A stretch of 64,000 bases of DNA from Bog-473 sp963821755 (lineage in GTDB: Bacteria > Actinomycetota > Acidimicrobiia > Acidimicrobiales > RAAP-2), in assembly GCA_963821755.1 (NCBI GenBank), contig CAWGEX010000002.1, positions 372,001-436,000 on the forward strand, read 5' to 3'. A program made the translations under genes and the position numbers. A model generated the notes under the pieces. That model was given only the letters and a program-made list of their open reading frames with translations. It had not been told where the DNA came from and did no database searches. This document shows positions 1-8,680 of the stretch, in pieces; the stretch's first letter is position 1; every line of letters begins with the position of its first letter.

Positions 1-226
1 GTTTCCAATGGCAGAAGACAGCGACGGCCTGACGTTGTGCGAGTCATTTTGTGCAACGCACAAGCCACGGTCACGGATGGAGTGCTCGACCTCAACACCG
101 CCGGCCATTACAGGTTGCGCGTCGCCTGGCAATGAGGCTGCGGCGAGCGGGCCACGAGGTTTCGAGTGCGCCGGACTCGGAGTGGCGGTAACGTGCGGCG
201 AACAGGAAATACAGGGGGGGTCATCG

Positions 227-2185
227 ATGGCACGGCTGAAGCGAAGAGTAACGGCAAGCGCGGTCACGGTCGTAATGGTGCTCATGGCCGCGACTTTCGG
301 CCAAGTGTTAGGGGCCACGGAAGCCCAAGGTGCGGTCGTCGTGCGAGCAGCGCTCCCACCGGGATCGATCAACAATGTTCTGGTCATCGACCTGGAGAAC
401 GAGAGCTTTTCCAGTACGTTCGGGCCCAGTTCACCCGCGACCTATCTCAACCAGACGCTGGTCCCTAAGGGCGAGCTCCTCGACAACTACTACGCCACCG
501 GTCATGTCAGCCTGGACAACTACATCGCTCAGATCTCCGGCCAGGCACCGACGGCGCTGACGAACTCGGACTGCGGCCTTGGCCAATACGTCAACGTCGC
601 CCCAGGAACTGACGACCCGAACAGCTCGACCTATCCCGGGCAAGTTGACGGCAACGGCTGCGTGTACCCGGCGCCCACCGCCACCACCAACGGGGCGCCG
701 ACTATCGCCGACCAGCTCGACGCGGTCTCCCCTCCCAACCCTGTCACTCACGTGGCCTCCTGGCGGGGATACGCGGAAGACATGGGCAACGACCCGACTC
801 GGGACGGAGGGACTTCCGACCCGCTCGGCGGCACTGACTGCGCGCACCCGACCTTGGGTGGTACGGACAAGACCGAAAGCGCAGAGGCGACTGACCAGTA
901 CACCACGCGGCACAACCCATTCATGTTTTTCCACTCCATCATCGACAACAGCGCAGAATGTGATGCCAACGTGGTCCCCCAAGGTACGGTGACCGTGGGA
1001 ACGCCCAGCACCTTCAACGGCACACAACTTCCCGACACCTTCACTGGGCATCTTGCGAACGACCTGTCCAGCACCGCGACAACTCCCAAGTTCGGTTTCA
1101 TCACTCCAAACCTCTGTGACGACGGGCATGATGGAACTTGCGCCGGGACCAACGTGGAGGGCGGCAAGACCGGCGGGCTCGTCGCGGCGGATCTCTGGCT
1201 CAAACACTGGATGCCGCTCATCCTCGCCTCTCAGGCGTACAAGTCCGGCCAGATGCTCGTGGCTGTGACCTTCGATGAAGGTTCGATCACCGACACGACC
1301 GCCTGCTGTAACGAGCAGCCCGGACCGAACTGGGCCTTTCCCGGGTTCAGCCCCTTGCTCGGCACGCCACCGACCACCCCCGGGGCCGATCCTGGCGGTG
1401 GAAGGACCGGGGCCGTCTTGCTCAACTCCAAGTACATCCAGCCCGGCTCTGTTGACACGACCGGCAGTTACAACCACTACTCGGCGCTGCGTAGCTACGA
1501 AGACCTGCTGGGGCTCACCAGCGGAGGTGCAGACGGCCTTGGCCACCTTGGATTCGCGGCCGCCTCCGGGCTCACTCCCTTCGGCCAAGACATCTTCCCC
1601 TCGCCGGTGGCGCCGACGGTTACCACCCAGCCAACCGATCAGACCGCCAGTCCCGGCCAGATTGCCACTTTCACGGCAGCGGCCAGTGGTACCCCAACCC
1701 CCACGGTGCAGTGGCAGATCTCCTCTGACGGGGGAACCACGTGGTCCAACATCATGGGAAATTCCACGGCGAATTCGACCACGCTCAGCGGAGTGGTCTA
1801 CGGCACCTTTGAGAACGGTTGGAAGGTCCGGGCCGTGTTCACCAACGGGTCGGGGTCTGCTACGACCAACCCGGCCACGCTGACAGTCCCCTCGCCGGTG
1901 GCGCCGACGGTTACCACCCAGCCAACCGATCAGACCGCCAGTCCCGGCCAAATTGCCACTTTCACGGCAGCGGCCAGTGGTACCCCAACCCCCACGGTGC
2001 AGTGGCAGATCTCCTCTGACGGGGGAACCACGTGGTCCAACATCATGGGAAATTCCACGGCGAATTCGACCACGCTCAGCGGAGTGGTCTACGGCACCTT
2101 TGAGAACGGTTGGAAGGTCCGGGCCGTGTTCACCAACGGGTCGGGGTCTGCCACGACCAACCCGGCCACGCTGACAGTCCCCTAG
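227..2185 (+). CDS. Secreted phosphoesterase with two C-terminal Ig-like repeats
   Basis: Exported protein of 652 residues that resembles the PF04185 phosphoesterase family (phospholipase C and acid phosphatase relatives), acting on phosphate esters outside the cell. The ATG at 227 is preceded six bases upstream by a run of seven G and opens a signal peptide: basic MARLKRR, a hydrophobic stretch, then an AQGA-type cleavage region. The catalytic part spans roughly residues 45-455, with LENESF near its start, the conserved NYYATGHVSLDNY segment, and an acidic FDEGS motif late in the domain. Residues 459-555 and 556-652 are two almost identical Ig-like modules that probably extend the enzyme or bind the envelope. 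The reading frame is open upstream of 227, but only the 227 start gives a signal peptide. The substrate cannot be told from sequence. Confidence 0.85.
   Translation: MARLKRRVTASAVTVVMVLMAATFGQVLGATEAQGAVVVRAALPPGSINNVLVIDLENESFSSTFGPSSPATYLNQTLVPKGELLDNYYATGHVSLDNYIAQISGQAPTALTNSDCGLGQYVNVAPGTDDPNSSTYPGQVDGNGCVYPAPTATTNGAPTIADQLDAVSPPNPVTHVASWRGYAEDMGNDPTRDGGTSDPLGGTDCAHPTLGGTDKTESAEATDQYTTRHNPFMFFHSIIDNSAECDANVVPQGTVTVGTPSTFNGTQLPDTFTGHLANDLSSTATTPKFGFITPNLCDDGHDGTCAGTNVEGGKTGGLVAADLWLKHWMPLILASQAYKSGQMLVAVTFDEGSITDTTACCNEQPGPNWAFPGFSPLLGTPPTTPGADPGGGRTGAVLLNSKYIQPGSVDTTGSYNHYSALRSYEDLLGLTSGGADGLGHLGFAAASGLTPFGQDIFPSPVAPTVTTQPTDQTASPGQIATFTAAASGTPTPTVQWQISSDGGTTWSNIMGNSTANSTTLSGVVYGTFENGWKVRAVFTNGSGSATTNPATLTVPSPVAPTVTTQPTDQTASPGQIATFTAAASGTPTPTVQWQISSDGGTTWSNIMGNSTANSTTLSGVVYGTFENGWKVRAVFTNGSGSATTNPATLTVP
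1601..2182 (+). repeat. Tandem 291-bp repeat encoding Ig-like modules
   Basis: Two head-to-tail copies, 1601-1891 and 1892-2182, each 291 bp (97 codons). By eye only two bases differ between copies (G/A near 1660/1951 and T/C near 1861/2152). The repeat runs in frame to the stop codon. Near identity at DNA level points to a recent duplication or ongoing homogenisation. Confidence 0.92.
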
Positions 2186-2587
2186 ATCTCGGAGTCGGCG
2201 TATGGGTTGTGCGCCGTGCATGAGGGACAGCCTGACGCGGCTTGGTCACGATACGGGCCGAGCGCGCACCAGCTCGTCGGCGTGCCGCTCGCAGCTCCAG
2301 ACTTTCGTCCAGCCTGTCACGAACTTGGCCGACTGGGTTCTTGTACCCATGCGCCAGCGCCGACGGCATCGACGAGCTCGGGATCGTCAGCACTGTGATG
2401 CCCGGTTATTCGCTGAGGAGGGAGCCAGGGGGCGCGCACTCACGGCGTTGGGAGATCCCCTGGGCCGCCTTCCCGGTCGTGCAGCGAGGGTCTGTGCCGT
2501 CGTAGCTGGGTGGTCATGATCAGACAGTAAACCCCATGCCGTTAGAGAGAGGATCTGCGATGACGGTGTTTGTGTAGGTGCGGATGG
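2186..2587. other. Intergenic region between convergent genes
   Basis: About 400 bp between the phosphoesterase and the convergent lipoprotein gene. Short open frames exist here on both strands, but they are rich in Arg, Pro and Ala, lack a ribosome-binding site and resemble nothing known. I see no clear terminator hairpin and no RNA gene. Confidence 0.5.
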
Positions 2588-3412
2588 TCACGAGTTGTGG
2601 CTCGCGAACACCTGCTGGAGCGAGGCGGACCCCTGCAGGGGCTGGTCATACCGTTGTGACCCCCAGGAATAGGCGTAGTCGAAGACCGGAGTGGGGACGA
2701 GCGGCCCCCAGGTGTTGAGGATGGCCGTCTCTTGCTGGGCGGTGGGGAGGATCCAATGTCCCCCGCCGTCGTCGGCGTAGGTGCCGCCACCAAAGGCTTG
2801 GTACACCGGCACAATGTCGGCTTCGGGGATGCCCGCCGACTCCGCGGCCTTCACGGCCAGGGTGATGATGTTGTCGTTACACCCGTTCAACTCGCTACGA
2901 CAGGGGTAGGGGTCGAGGCCGTAGAGGTCGACGTCCGAGTTCCTTGGGGTGTAACCCCCGGCGTAGGTCGGTGCGCTCGACGCGCCGAGGTTCATCTCGA
3001 TGATGAAGGTCTTGGCCGAGCCAAAGAAGTAGTGGATGTAATCCGACTCGGCCTTCAGGTTGGCGGGCGGACACGGGGTGGAGTATCGGCCGGTCGGATC
3101 TGGCTCGTCCATGAGGTAGAAGCCGAACACGCGGGCGTTACCCACGAAGGGCTGCACTGCGTTCGTAAAGGCTTGAGTGACCCCGCTGCATTGGCCGATA
3201 TAGACCAGGCCCTTGACCCCGGGGGGAAGGGAGTTGACCATCCCAACGCTGCTCACGTCGGCCAGGTTGAAACGATCCCAGCCCGGAGTGTACGTACTGC
3301 CGTTGAAGTTACCATTGGAGGTGTAATGCAGGTTGGTCGACGGCTGGCAAGCCGCCGCCAGCACGGCGAGCAGCAACAGTGGTAAGACCGGAACGGTTCG
3401 TCTCAAGGTCAT
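2588..3412 (-). CDS. Lipoprotein with a possible glycoside-hydrolase-like fold
   Basis: Predicted lipoprotein of 274 residues. The N-terminus has a short basic start, a hydrophobic core and a lipobox LAAAC with Cys at about residue 22, so it should be lipid-anchored outside the membrane. The start ATG at 3412 follows a GGAGG Shine-Dalgarno sequence four bases upstream. The mature part contains VFGFYLMDEPD, which looks like an acid-bearing strand end of a TIM-barrel glycosidase-like protein, and later DVDLYGLDPYPC and FDYAYSWG. This pattern resembles extracellular glycoside-hydrolase-like proteins of unknown substrate. It converges on the upstream phosphoesterase. Lipoprotein status is clear; enzymatic activity is inferred only. 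Confidence 0.75.
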   Translation of the reverse strand: MTLRRTVPVLPLLLLAVLAAACQPSTNLHYTSNGNFNGSTYTPGWDRFNLADVSSVGMVNSLPPGVKGLVYIGQCSGVTQAFTNAVQPFVGNARVFGFYLMDEPDPTGRYSTPCPPANLKAESDYIHYFFGSAKTFIIEMNLGASSAPTYAGGYTPRNSDVDLYGLDPYPCRSELNGCNDNIITLAVKAAESAGIPEADIVPVYQAFGGGTYADDGGGHWILPTAQQETAILNTWGPLVPTPVFDYAYSWGSQRYDQPLQGSASLQQVFASHNS

Positions 3413-3691
3413 CTTTCCTCCCGGCGTGGGAATGAGGTGCGGTCTTGCCGGTTCCTTCTGGAGTGCGTCCCAATGCAGCCAATCTGGTCCGTACGGTGTT
3501 TCTGCTTCAGTCCATCACTCGTCACGCCACCACACAATCTTCTGCTTTGCGCTCTGTCGTATCACCGCTGGATATGACGCCGAATGCTGCAGTGGTCGTT
3601 GTTGGTGTCGGAACACCGTCACTATTCCGCGGGTGTCGGTGCGGTCGTAGATCCGGCACCGGTCCGCGGCCCGTCGGTAGACGTCACGTCG

Positions 3692-3916
3692 TCATTCTCC
3701 TTGGTCTGGGACCTTGCCACCCTTCCATGCGGCGATCTCCCGGTACTCGGGCAGACCTGGCGCATCGAGGATTTCGACCATTCGAGCAATCTCCGCTCTG
3801 TGACGATCCACTTCCTCATGTGTCTCAGCCTGCCGGATGCAATTGGCCAGGCCGCGGTAGCCCAATGCCTCAAGGTCATCAGCGAAGAACCAATCTTCCA
3901 GGAGCTTGGCGGTCAT
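3692..3916 (-). CDS. Small acidic protein of unknown function
   Basis: A 74-residue, charged, probably soluble protein with helical character (Ala, Glu, Leu and His rich) and no Cys cluster or membrane segment. I do not recognise a family. Support for a real gene is the strong Shine-Dalgarno AGGGAGG six bases before the ATG at 3916 and a composition unlike the Arg/Pro-rich antisense frames around it. It is a single-gene unit, transcribed away from the ferritin-like gene at 4179. Confidence 0.55.
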   Translation of the reverse strand: MTAKLLEDWFFADDLEALGYRGLANCIRQAETHEEVDRHRAEIARMVEILDAPGLPEYREIAAWKGGKVPDQGE

Positions 3917-4145
3917 TGCGTGCCTCCCTTGAGCGATTCAGGAAAGCGTGTCAGGTTCTAACCCTTCTCATGGGGATGATGGGTCGTCATCATGAGGACG
4001 GCGGAGTCGTATCATTCCTGCCGGTGCCCGACCCGGCCACGGCTTCATTGACGTGGTCGGGAAGTCCCGGGAGGGGCGATCAGCTTCCATCGCTCGAGGA
4101 GATCCTGCGACGGTCAGGCTCGATGCGAATTCCGACTCAGGTGGT

Positions 4146-4172
4146 TTGACAAGCTGCAACCCTGGGTACCTT
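4146..4172 (+). promoter_or_regulatory. Candidate leaderless promoter of the ferritin-like gene
   Basis: TTGACA at 4146-4151 and TACCTT at 4167-4172, with a somewhat short 15-bp spacer. The -10 box ends exactly six bases before the GTG at 4179, and no Shine-Dalgarno lies between, so the transcript probably starts at or within a base of the start codon. Confidence 0.5.
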
Positions 4173-4178
4173 GTTGGT

Positions 4179-4718
4179 GTGAATGAATTCCTGTCTGATG
4201 TGTCCGACCTTCGTCGCAAGGCCCGTGAGCACATTGATCAGGGACCGGTCACCGATTCCTACGGCGCCGACCGCAAGCGGGTGATCGCCGTGCTCAACGA
4301 GGCCCTGGCCACCGAGCTGGTCTGCGTGCTTCGCTACAAGCGGCACTTCTACATGGCCGAGGGATTGGACTCGGGACCGGTGGCCGCCGAATTTGCCCAG
4401 CACGCCACGGAAGAACAGGGGCATGCCGACATGATCGCGGCCCGCATCGTCCAGCTCCAAGGCGAGCCCGACTTCAACCCCGAAACCCTGACGAACCGGA
4501 GCCACGCCGAGTACGTACCGGGCACGGACCTGCTCGACATGGTCAAGGAGGACCTGGTGGCCGAACGGGTCGCCATCTCGTCCTACGGCGAGGTCGTCCA
4601 GTGGCTCGGAAACAGCGATGTCACCACGCGGCGCATGCTCGAAGACATCCTCGCCGTGGAGGAGGAGCACGCCGACGACCTCCTGACCTTCTTAAAGGTG
4701 CTCAATCTGTCCAGTTGA
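4179..4718 (+). CDS. Ferritin-like diiron protein (bacterioferritin/Dps type)
   Basis: A 179-residue four-helix-bundle ferritin-like protein, likely a cytoplasmic iron store or iron-detoxifying oxidase. The diiron ligand pattern is visible: a first-helix Glu in LATELVC, EEQGH (E-x-x-H) in the second helix, a Glu in VAERVAI, and a final EEEHAD (E-x-x-H). Length fits bacterioferritin and ferritin-like families. Translation could open as far up as 4053, but that extension has no similarity; the GTG at 4179 sits six bases after a good -10 box. The gene stands alone between a small divergent gene and a zinc-ribbon membrane protein. No heme-ligand Met could be assigned, so heme binding is undecided. 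Confidence 0.8.
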   Translation: MNEFLSDVSDLRRKAREHIDQGPVTDSYGADRKRVIAVLNEALATELVCVLRYKRHFYMAEGLDSGPVAAEFAQHATEEQGHADMIAARIVQLQGEPDFNPETLTNRSHAEYVPGTDLLDMVKEDLVAERVAISSYGEVVQWLGNSDVTTRRMLEDILAVEEEHADDLLTFLKVLNLSS

Positions 4719-4888
4719 GCAGCGGGTCCCCAGCCAAAATCGCGCCGGGGTCGAGCCCCTGAACAGAACCGGTCGAAACAGGAGTTCAGCCTGGGATCGC
4801 CCGAAAGCCCAGGTATCCGAGCATCTGGGGTTACCGCCCACTACTGTTCAAATCACTCTGTCCCAACGAGAGAGATTGAGGTAACCAG

Positions 4889-5482
4889 ATGGCGTCTATT
4901 ACCTGTTCCAATTGTCAGACCGAATCGGCGGAGGGTACGGCACTCTGTCCGGGTTGCGGCGCCGCCTTAGCCGCTGCTCCCGCCGGAGCCACCGCAGCCG
5001 GGTCACCAGCCGGGGCTCCGGCTGCAGCGCCCGCCGGCTCGCAGGTGAAGTTTGATGCGACGAAACTCACCCAAACCGACCGGATCGTGGGGATCGCCTC
5101 CTTCGTCCTTTTGATCTCCCTGTTCCTCTCCTGGTTCAGTGTGAGCTTGGGCCCCATCGGCAGCGTCAGCGCCAGCGGACTCTCGGCCCACGGCTACCTG
5201 TACATCGTCCTGATTCTGTCGATCGTCATTGTCGCCCTGCTGGCCGTCCGGGCCTTGGGAGCCTGGGCCTTCCCCTCCACCGCACCGGTGACCGAAGAGC
5301 AGGCCCTCCTCATCGCGACCGGGATCAACTTCGTCCTGGTCCTGATCGCCTTCCTCCTGAAGCCCGGGGGTGTGGGCAGCGGAGTTGGCTGGTCGTTCGG
5401 GGCCTTCATCGGTCTGATTGCTTCCATCGTGGCGGTCGTGCCCTTGGCCCGCCCGGCTCTGGCGGCCCGCAAAGCGAAGTAG
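4889..5482 (+). CDS. Zinc-ribbon membrane protein
   Basis: A 197-residue protein with an N-terminal zinc ribbon (CSNC, then CPGC about eleven residues later), an Ala/Pro/Gly-rich linker at residues 30-55, and about four hydrophobic segments, around residues 68-88, 105-127, 144-164 and 172-192. It should be an inner-membrane protein with a cytoplasmic zinc knuckle. The ATG follows a GAGG-containing Shine-Dalgarno. Function is unknown. A strong hairpin follows the stop codon, so this is probably a monocistronic unit. Confidence 0.75.
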   Translation: MASITCSNCQTESAEGTALCPGCGAALAAAPAGATAAGSPAGAPAAAPAGSQVKFDATKLTQTDRIVGIASFVLLISLFLSWFSVSLGPIGSVSASGLSAHGYLYIVLILSIVIVALLAVRALGAWAFPSTAPVTEEQALLIATGINFVLVLIAFLLKPGGVGSGVGWSFGAFIGLIASIVAVVPLARPALAARKAK

Positions 5483-5490
5483 GCCTCCGC

Positions 5491-5514
5491 AAGGGGCCCG
5501 ATTGAGGGCCCCTT
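5491..5514. terminator. Bidirectional terminator-like hairpin
   Basis: Perfect 9-bp inverted repeat AAGGGGCCC / GGGCCCCTT with a six-base loop, lying nine bases after the zinc-ribbon gene stop and before the convergent DUF2630 gene. It has no long U-tract, but position and strength fit a shared terminator. Confidence 0.65.
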
Positions 5515-5529
5515 CCCTCAACACGTTCG

Positions 5530-5772
5530 TTACTGCTGATATCCCTCGACCGTGCCGGCCGACCTGGTCTGAGCCTCGTCGGGGTTGCGTCCGGCATCCC
5601 GCTTGGCCCTCCGTTGGCGGAGCGTGTCCCAGAGCTGATCGAGCGTCACCTCCAGTTGCCTGAGGCGGTCACGCTCCTCGGGGGAGAGACCTTCTCCGAC
5701 ATGGCCCTCTTCGAGCTGCTGCTCCTCGGCGGCCAAGGCGCTGATTCTGGAGATGATCTCCCGGTCGTCCAC
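5530..5772 (-). CDS. DUF2630 family protein
   Basis: A short, charged, helical protein of 80 residues matching the DUF2630 pattern: VDDREIISRI at the start, a central EEQQLEE, and LDQLWDTLRQRRAKR near the end. The family is common in actinobacteria and has no assigned function. I chose the GTG at 5772 because family members start at this Asp-Asp and GGAG lies six bases upstream; a TTG four codons earlier is the alternative. It lies 26 bases downstream of lon on the same strand and may be cotranscribed with it. Confidence 0.75.
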   Translation of the reverse strand: MDDREIISRISALAAEEQQLEEGHVGEGLSPEERDRLRQLEVTLDQLWDTLRQRRAKRDAGRNPDEAQTRSAGTVEGYQQ

Positions 5773-5798
5773 GTGCGGCTCCAATCGTTGGGGTGACC

Positions 5799-8159
5799 TC
5801 AGGCTACGGCCGGGAGGGGCTCTTCGCCGCCGGCGGCGTGACCCTCCGCCTCCAGGGCGGGGGTCAGCACGTCGGCGATGGTGGCGGCCAGATGGAAGGT
5901 CATGACCTTGCGGACCTCCTCGGGGACATCCTCCAGATCCGGGCCGTTACGCTCGGGAAGGATCACCTCGGTCAGTCCCGCCCGGTGGGCAGCCAAGACC
6001 TTTTGCTTGACCCCTCCGATGGGCAGCACCCGGCCCTGCAGGGTGACCTCACCGGTCATGCCCACAACAGAGCGCACCGGGACGTCACGGAGCAGACTGA
6101 CCAGTGCCGTCGTCATGGTGACGCCGGCCGAGGGTCCGTCCTTCGGCACGGCGCCGGCCGGCACGTGGAGGTGGAACCGCTTGCCCGAGAAGATCCCGGG
6201 GTCGATACCAAGCTCCCCGGCGTGCGAGCGCACGTAGGAAAGGGCGATCTCCGCCGACTCCTTCATGACGTCGCCCAACTGCCCGGTCAAGGTCAGACCT
6301 TCGGGGCCGTCGGACACGCTGGCCTCGACAAAGAGGACATCGCCACCCGCTCCGGTGACAGCCAATCCGGTGACCACGCCGGGAACGCTCGTCCGATCGG
6401 CAGCCTCGAAGAAGAACCGAGGGCGGCCCAACCAGCCGCGGATATCGGCCACGTCGACCGTGACCGGAGCCTCCCGCTCCCCAGCCGCCAGCTTGGTAGC
6501 CACCTTGCGGAGGAGCCGTCCGATCTCGCGTTCGAGGGAGCGCACTCCCGCTTCACGGGTGTAGTCAGCCACGATGGAACGCAACGCGTCGTCGGTGATG
6601 CTCACCTCGTCCTCACGAAGGGCGGCACGGGCCACTTGGCGCCCGACCAGGTGGTGGCGGGCAATCGAGACCTTCTCGGACTCGGTGTAACCGTCGAGCC
6701 GTATGACCTCCATACGGTCGAGCAGCGCCCCCGGAATGGTCTCGACCACGTTGGCCGTGGCAATGAACATCACTCGCGAGAGGTCGAGGTCGACTTCGAG
6801 ATAGTGGTCCCGGAAGGTGTGATTCTGGGCCGGGTCGAGGACTTCGAGCAGGGCCGACGACGGATCTCCCCGAAAATCAGCACCCAGCTTGTCCACCTCG
6901 TCCAAGACAATGACGGGATTCATGGTCCCGGCTTCCCGCAGCGCCCGCACCAGCCGCCCGGGCTGCGCCCCGACGTAGGTTCGACGGTGGCCGCGGATCT
7001 CGGCTTCATCGCGCACGCCGCCCAATGAGACCCGGACGAACTTGCGCCCGAGGGCGCGAGCAACCGACTCCCCGAGCGACGTCTTGCCGACACCGGGAGG
7101 ACCCACTAGGGCCAAAATGGCACCCGAGCCGCGTCCGTCCACCGGGGCCAGGCCCCGCTCGGCTTGAAGTTTGCGCACGGCCAGGTGCTCAAGGATTCGC
7201 TCCTTGACGTCATCGAGACCATCGTGATCGGCGTCCAGAAGTCGGGCCGCTTCGACCACATCCAAGCGGTCCTCTGATTCGGTGCCCCAGGGGAGCTCCA
7301 ACACCGTGTCGAGCCACGTGCGAATCCAACCCGTCTCGGGGCTCTGCTCGCTGGTGCGCTCCAATTTGTCGACTTCACGCAGCACCGCTGTCCGGACGTC
7401 GTCCGGCAATTCGCGACTCTCCACCTTGGTCCGGTAGTCATCGGGGTCGGCATCGTCGCCGTCGCTGAGCTGTCCCAACTCCTTGCGGATCGATTCGAGC
7501 TGGCGACGCAACAAGAACTCACGCTGCGTCTTCTCCATGCCCTCTTCGACGTCGGTCTTGATCCGCTCGCGCAGAGTCAGGTCGGCCAGCGTGTCGCGAG
7601 CCCACCCGAGCACCAACCGAAGCCGGGCCTCGACATCCAGTGTCTCGAGCACTTCGACCTTCTGCAACAGCGAGAGGTCGGGCGAGTACCCGGCCACGTC
7701 GGCCAGGCGACTCGGCTCGGTGACTTCCCGCAGCTGGGTGGCGACTTGGCGCGCACCACGGCTCAGCAAGATGTTCTCGAGGACAGCGCGGTACTCACGG
7801 GCCAGCTCGCCCACCGCGGGCGTCGGCTCGCCTTCATCGAGGGGCTCGGCTTCGACCCAGAGCGCATCCCCGGTTCCGGGGACTGCGGTACCGATGGTGG
7901 CCCGCTGATCTCCACGCACCGCCACCGCCTGCAACCCTCCGGGGAGCGTGCCTTCCTCCATCACTTCGGCAATCACCCCCACGCTGGCGTAGCGGCCCTC
8001 AATGTGGGGAACCAAAATCAGGCGACCGCCGGCCGACTGGGCGGCCTCGACCGCCACGCGAGCCTCGTCGGACTCGAGCGCCATGGTGAAGACCATTCCG
8101 GGCAGAACCACCCCGGACTTGAGAGGAAGCAACGGCAGTGTCACGTGTTCAGTTGTCAC
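5799..8159 (-). CDS. lon: ATP-dependent protease Lon
   Basis: Full-length LonA-type protease (786 residues) that unfolds and degrades damaged and regulatory proteins in the cytoplasm. Order: N-terminal substrate-binding domain beginning LPLLPLKSGVVLPGM, AAA+ module with Walker A GPPGVGKT near residue 355 and the family segment RGHRRTYVGA, then the C-terminal peptidase domain. The catalytic Ser lies in KDGPSAG (around residue 675) and the catalytic Lys in GVKQKV (around 718), so the enzyme should be active. The GTG start at 8159 has GAAAGG eight bases upstream. Length is close to the usual 780-800. Confidence 0.95.
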   Translation of the reverse strand: MTTEHVTLPLLPLKSGVVLPGMVFTMALESDEARVAVEAAQSAGGRLILVPHIEGRYASVGVIAEVMEEGTLPGGLQAVAVRGDQRATIGTAVPGTGDALWVEAEPLDEGEPTPAVGELAREYRAVLENILLSRGARQVATQLREVTEPSRLADVAGYSPDLSLLQKVEVLETLDVEARLRLVLGWARDTLADLTLRERIKTDVEEGMEKTQREFLLRRQLESIRKELGQLSDGDDADPDDYRTKVESRELPDDVRTAVLREVDKLERTSEQSPETGWIRTWLDTVLELPWGTESEDRLDVVEAARLLDADHDGLDDVKERILEHLAVRKLQAERGLAPVDGRGSGAILALVGPPGVGKTSLGESVARALGRKFVRVSLGGVRDEAEIRGHRRTYVGAQPGRLVRALREAGTMNPVIVLDEVDKLGADFRGDPSSALLEVLDPAQNHTFRDHYLEVDLDLSRVMFIATANVVETIPGALLDRMEVIRLDGYTESEKVSIARHHLVGRQVARAALREDEVSITDDALRSIVADYTREAGVRSLEREIGRLLRKVATKLAAGEREAPVTVDVADIRGWLGRPRFFFEAADRTSVPGVVTGLAVTGAGGDVLFVEASVSDGPEGLTLTGQLGDVMKESAEIALSYVRSHAGELGIDPGIFSGKRFHLHVPAGAVPKDGPSAGVTMTTALVSLLRDVPVRSVVGMTGEVTLQGRVLPIGGVKQKVLAAHRAGLTEVILPERNGPDLEDVPEEVRKVMTFHLAATIADVLTPALEAEGHAAGGEEPLPAVA

Positions 8160-8283
8160 GATCTGTACCTTTCAGGTGCAATTAATTCGTCTGACTAGTC
8201 AACAAACACCCCGGCGATCTGATTCCCGGCCGGGCCGATGGGGAAAACCCGAGGTCGGGGACGCTCCGACCATGTGGGCGATC

Positions 8284-8289
8284 TACGCT
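8284..8289 (+). promoter_or_regulatory. -10 box of a probable leaderless promoter (DUF3039 gene)
   Basis: TACGCT ends exactly six bases before the GTG at 8296. No Shine-Dalgarno precedes that GTG and no convincing -35 box is seen. Confidence 0.45.
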
Positions 8290-8295
8290 AATGGC

Positions 8296-8646
8296 GTGAA
8301 CATCGCTGTGAACCGAACCAACCCGGATCCACGAGGGAACTCGGAGCCCGAGCCAGCCGGCGGGGTCACCCTGGCCCCGGCTCGCCCCGATCCCGAACTC
8401 AGCGACGGCGACCACGATCGCATGGCCCATATCGTGCTGGAGGGCTACATCCCCAAGAAGGGCAGGAAGAAGGGCACCTTCTTCTCGGCTGGACCCAGCG
8501 TGGTCGAGGGGATCGTCAACGGCACCGCCGTACGCGCCCTGTGTGGCAAGGAGTGGGTGCCCGGCCGGGACCCCAAGCGCTACGGCCTGTGCCCCACCTG
8601 CAAGGAAATTGCCGAATCGAAGGGTTGGAAGCTCCCGGCCAGCTGA
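8296..8646 (+). CDS. DUF3039 domain protein
   Basis: A 116-residue actinobacterial protein of the DUF3039 family. The diagnostic C-terminal half contains ALCGKEWVPGRDPKRYG followed by CPTCKEI, giving three Cys that could bind zinc together with nearby His or Asp. A Lys/Gly-rich segment (PKKGRKKGTFF) sits in the middle. Function is unknown in the family. The GTG at 8296 is preferred over an in-frame ATG at 8272 because of the -10 box just upstream. It is divergent from lon. Confidence 0.8.
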   Translation: MNIAVNRTNPDPRGNSEPEPAGGVTLAPARPDPELSDGDHDRMAHIVLEGYIPKKGRKKGTFFSAGPSVVEGIVNGTAVRALCGKEWVPGRDPKRYGLCPTCKEIAESKGWKLPAS

Positions 8647-8680
8647 GGAATCAGGTGGTCCGACGGGGCCGGGCCGGGAC

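Noticed and set aside
431..2221. Long minus-strand open frame opposite the phosphoesterase
   Set aside because: Antisense shadow in GC-rich coding DNA; Gly/Arg/Val-rich, no ribosome-binding site, and it follows the codon positions of the real gene.
2202..2519. Possible 105-residue plus-strand gene in the intergenic region
   Set aside because: No Shine-Dalgarno, no -10 geometry, Arg-rich random composition.
3692..3916. Toxin-antitoxin component
   Set aside because: Small and acidic like an antitoxin, but no partner gene within reach and no DNA-binding motif.
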